Origin: Actinomycetes bacterium
GTDB lineage: Bacteria; Actinomycetota; Acidimicrobiia; Acidimicrobiales; UBA8190
Length of the DNA stretch: 12,593 nucleotides
Assembly: GCA_021779775.1 (NCBI GenBank)
Contig: JAJYAB010000023.1
Coordinates: 1-12,593, forward strand
Direction: 5' to 3'
Each line of letters begins with the position of its first letter. The first letter of the stretch is position 1. The notes under the pieces are model-generated. The model did not search any database. It was not told where the DNA came from and saw only the letters and a list, made by a program, of their open reading frames with translations. Below are positions 12,540 to 12,593 of the stretch, piece by piece. A program made the translations under genes and the position numbers.

Positions 12540-12593
12540 TCACACCCCCAGCGTAGGGTCGCTGTAGATGTCAAGATCGGCGTATCGCTCCAG
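12540..12593 (-). CDS. Possible C-terminal end of a minus-strand gene
   Basis: On the minus strand the last 17 codons before TGA (12542-12540) read LERYADLDIYSDPTLGV, with natural-looking amino-acid composition and mostly GC-ending codons. The gene would converge on pspAB and begin outside the window. Too short to assign; it may be chance. Confidence 0.3.
   Translation of the reverse strand: MERYADLDIYSDPTLGV

Overview
The window is GC-rich bacterial DNA, densely packed and with strongly GC-ending codons. A mycothiol S-conjugate amidase (Mca), an HtpX/PspAB pair, a Gly/Ser/Thr-rich wall-anchored protein with its own sortase and several leaderless-looking promoters point to Actinomycetota. 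Acidimicrobiia is my best guess, but that is an inference from gene style; there is no rRNA or other taxonomic marker. I see no tRNA, rRNA, CRISPR, insertion sequence, phage or plasmid gene.

Layout. 1-2187 (minus): a secreted surface protein followed by a sortase (cut by the window edge), coupled by TGATG. 2188-2722: a 535-bp divergent control region with three tandem repeats, an inverted repeat over a promoter and a G8-TT-G8 tract. 2723-4060 (plus): an ECF-type sigma factor carrying a transmembrane segment and a C-terminal tail of about 180 residues. 4061-4296: a triplicated 16-mer and a structured, probably noncoding leader. 4297-6108 (plus): DsbA-fold protein, SAM methyltransferase, purE. 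6265-7206 (minus): SGNH-hydrolase lipoprotein, convergent with purE. 7477-8577 (plus): alpha/beta hydrolase, divergent from it. 8664-8945: small unknown ORF. 9044-9886 (plus): YdjC/ChbG-family protein lacking an expected metal-binding His. 9907-10776 (minus): mca. 10906-12470 (plus): htpX-pspAB, coupled by TGATG. A possible minus-strand gene end lies at the right edge.

How the genes may work together. The sigma factor and the surface protein/sortase pair share one divergent control region. A membrane-tethered sigma factor sensing the envelope and controlling its own wall-anchored partner is the most attractive functional unit here; this is inference. PurE (purines), Mca (mycothiol-dependent detoxification) and HtpX/PspAB (membrane protein quality control) are ordinary housekeeping or stress genes.

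The least expected structural signal is a set of unrelated short tandem duplications (units 11-21 bp, mostly perfect, two to three copies) found almost only at gene ends and in gene gaps. They duplicate a stop codon, a C-terminal heptapeptide, a start codon, a ribosome-binding-site-like region and promoter-proximal DNA. Large coding interiors show nothing comparable by eye.
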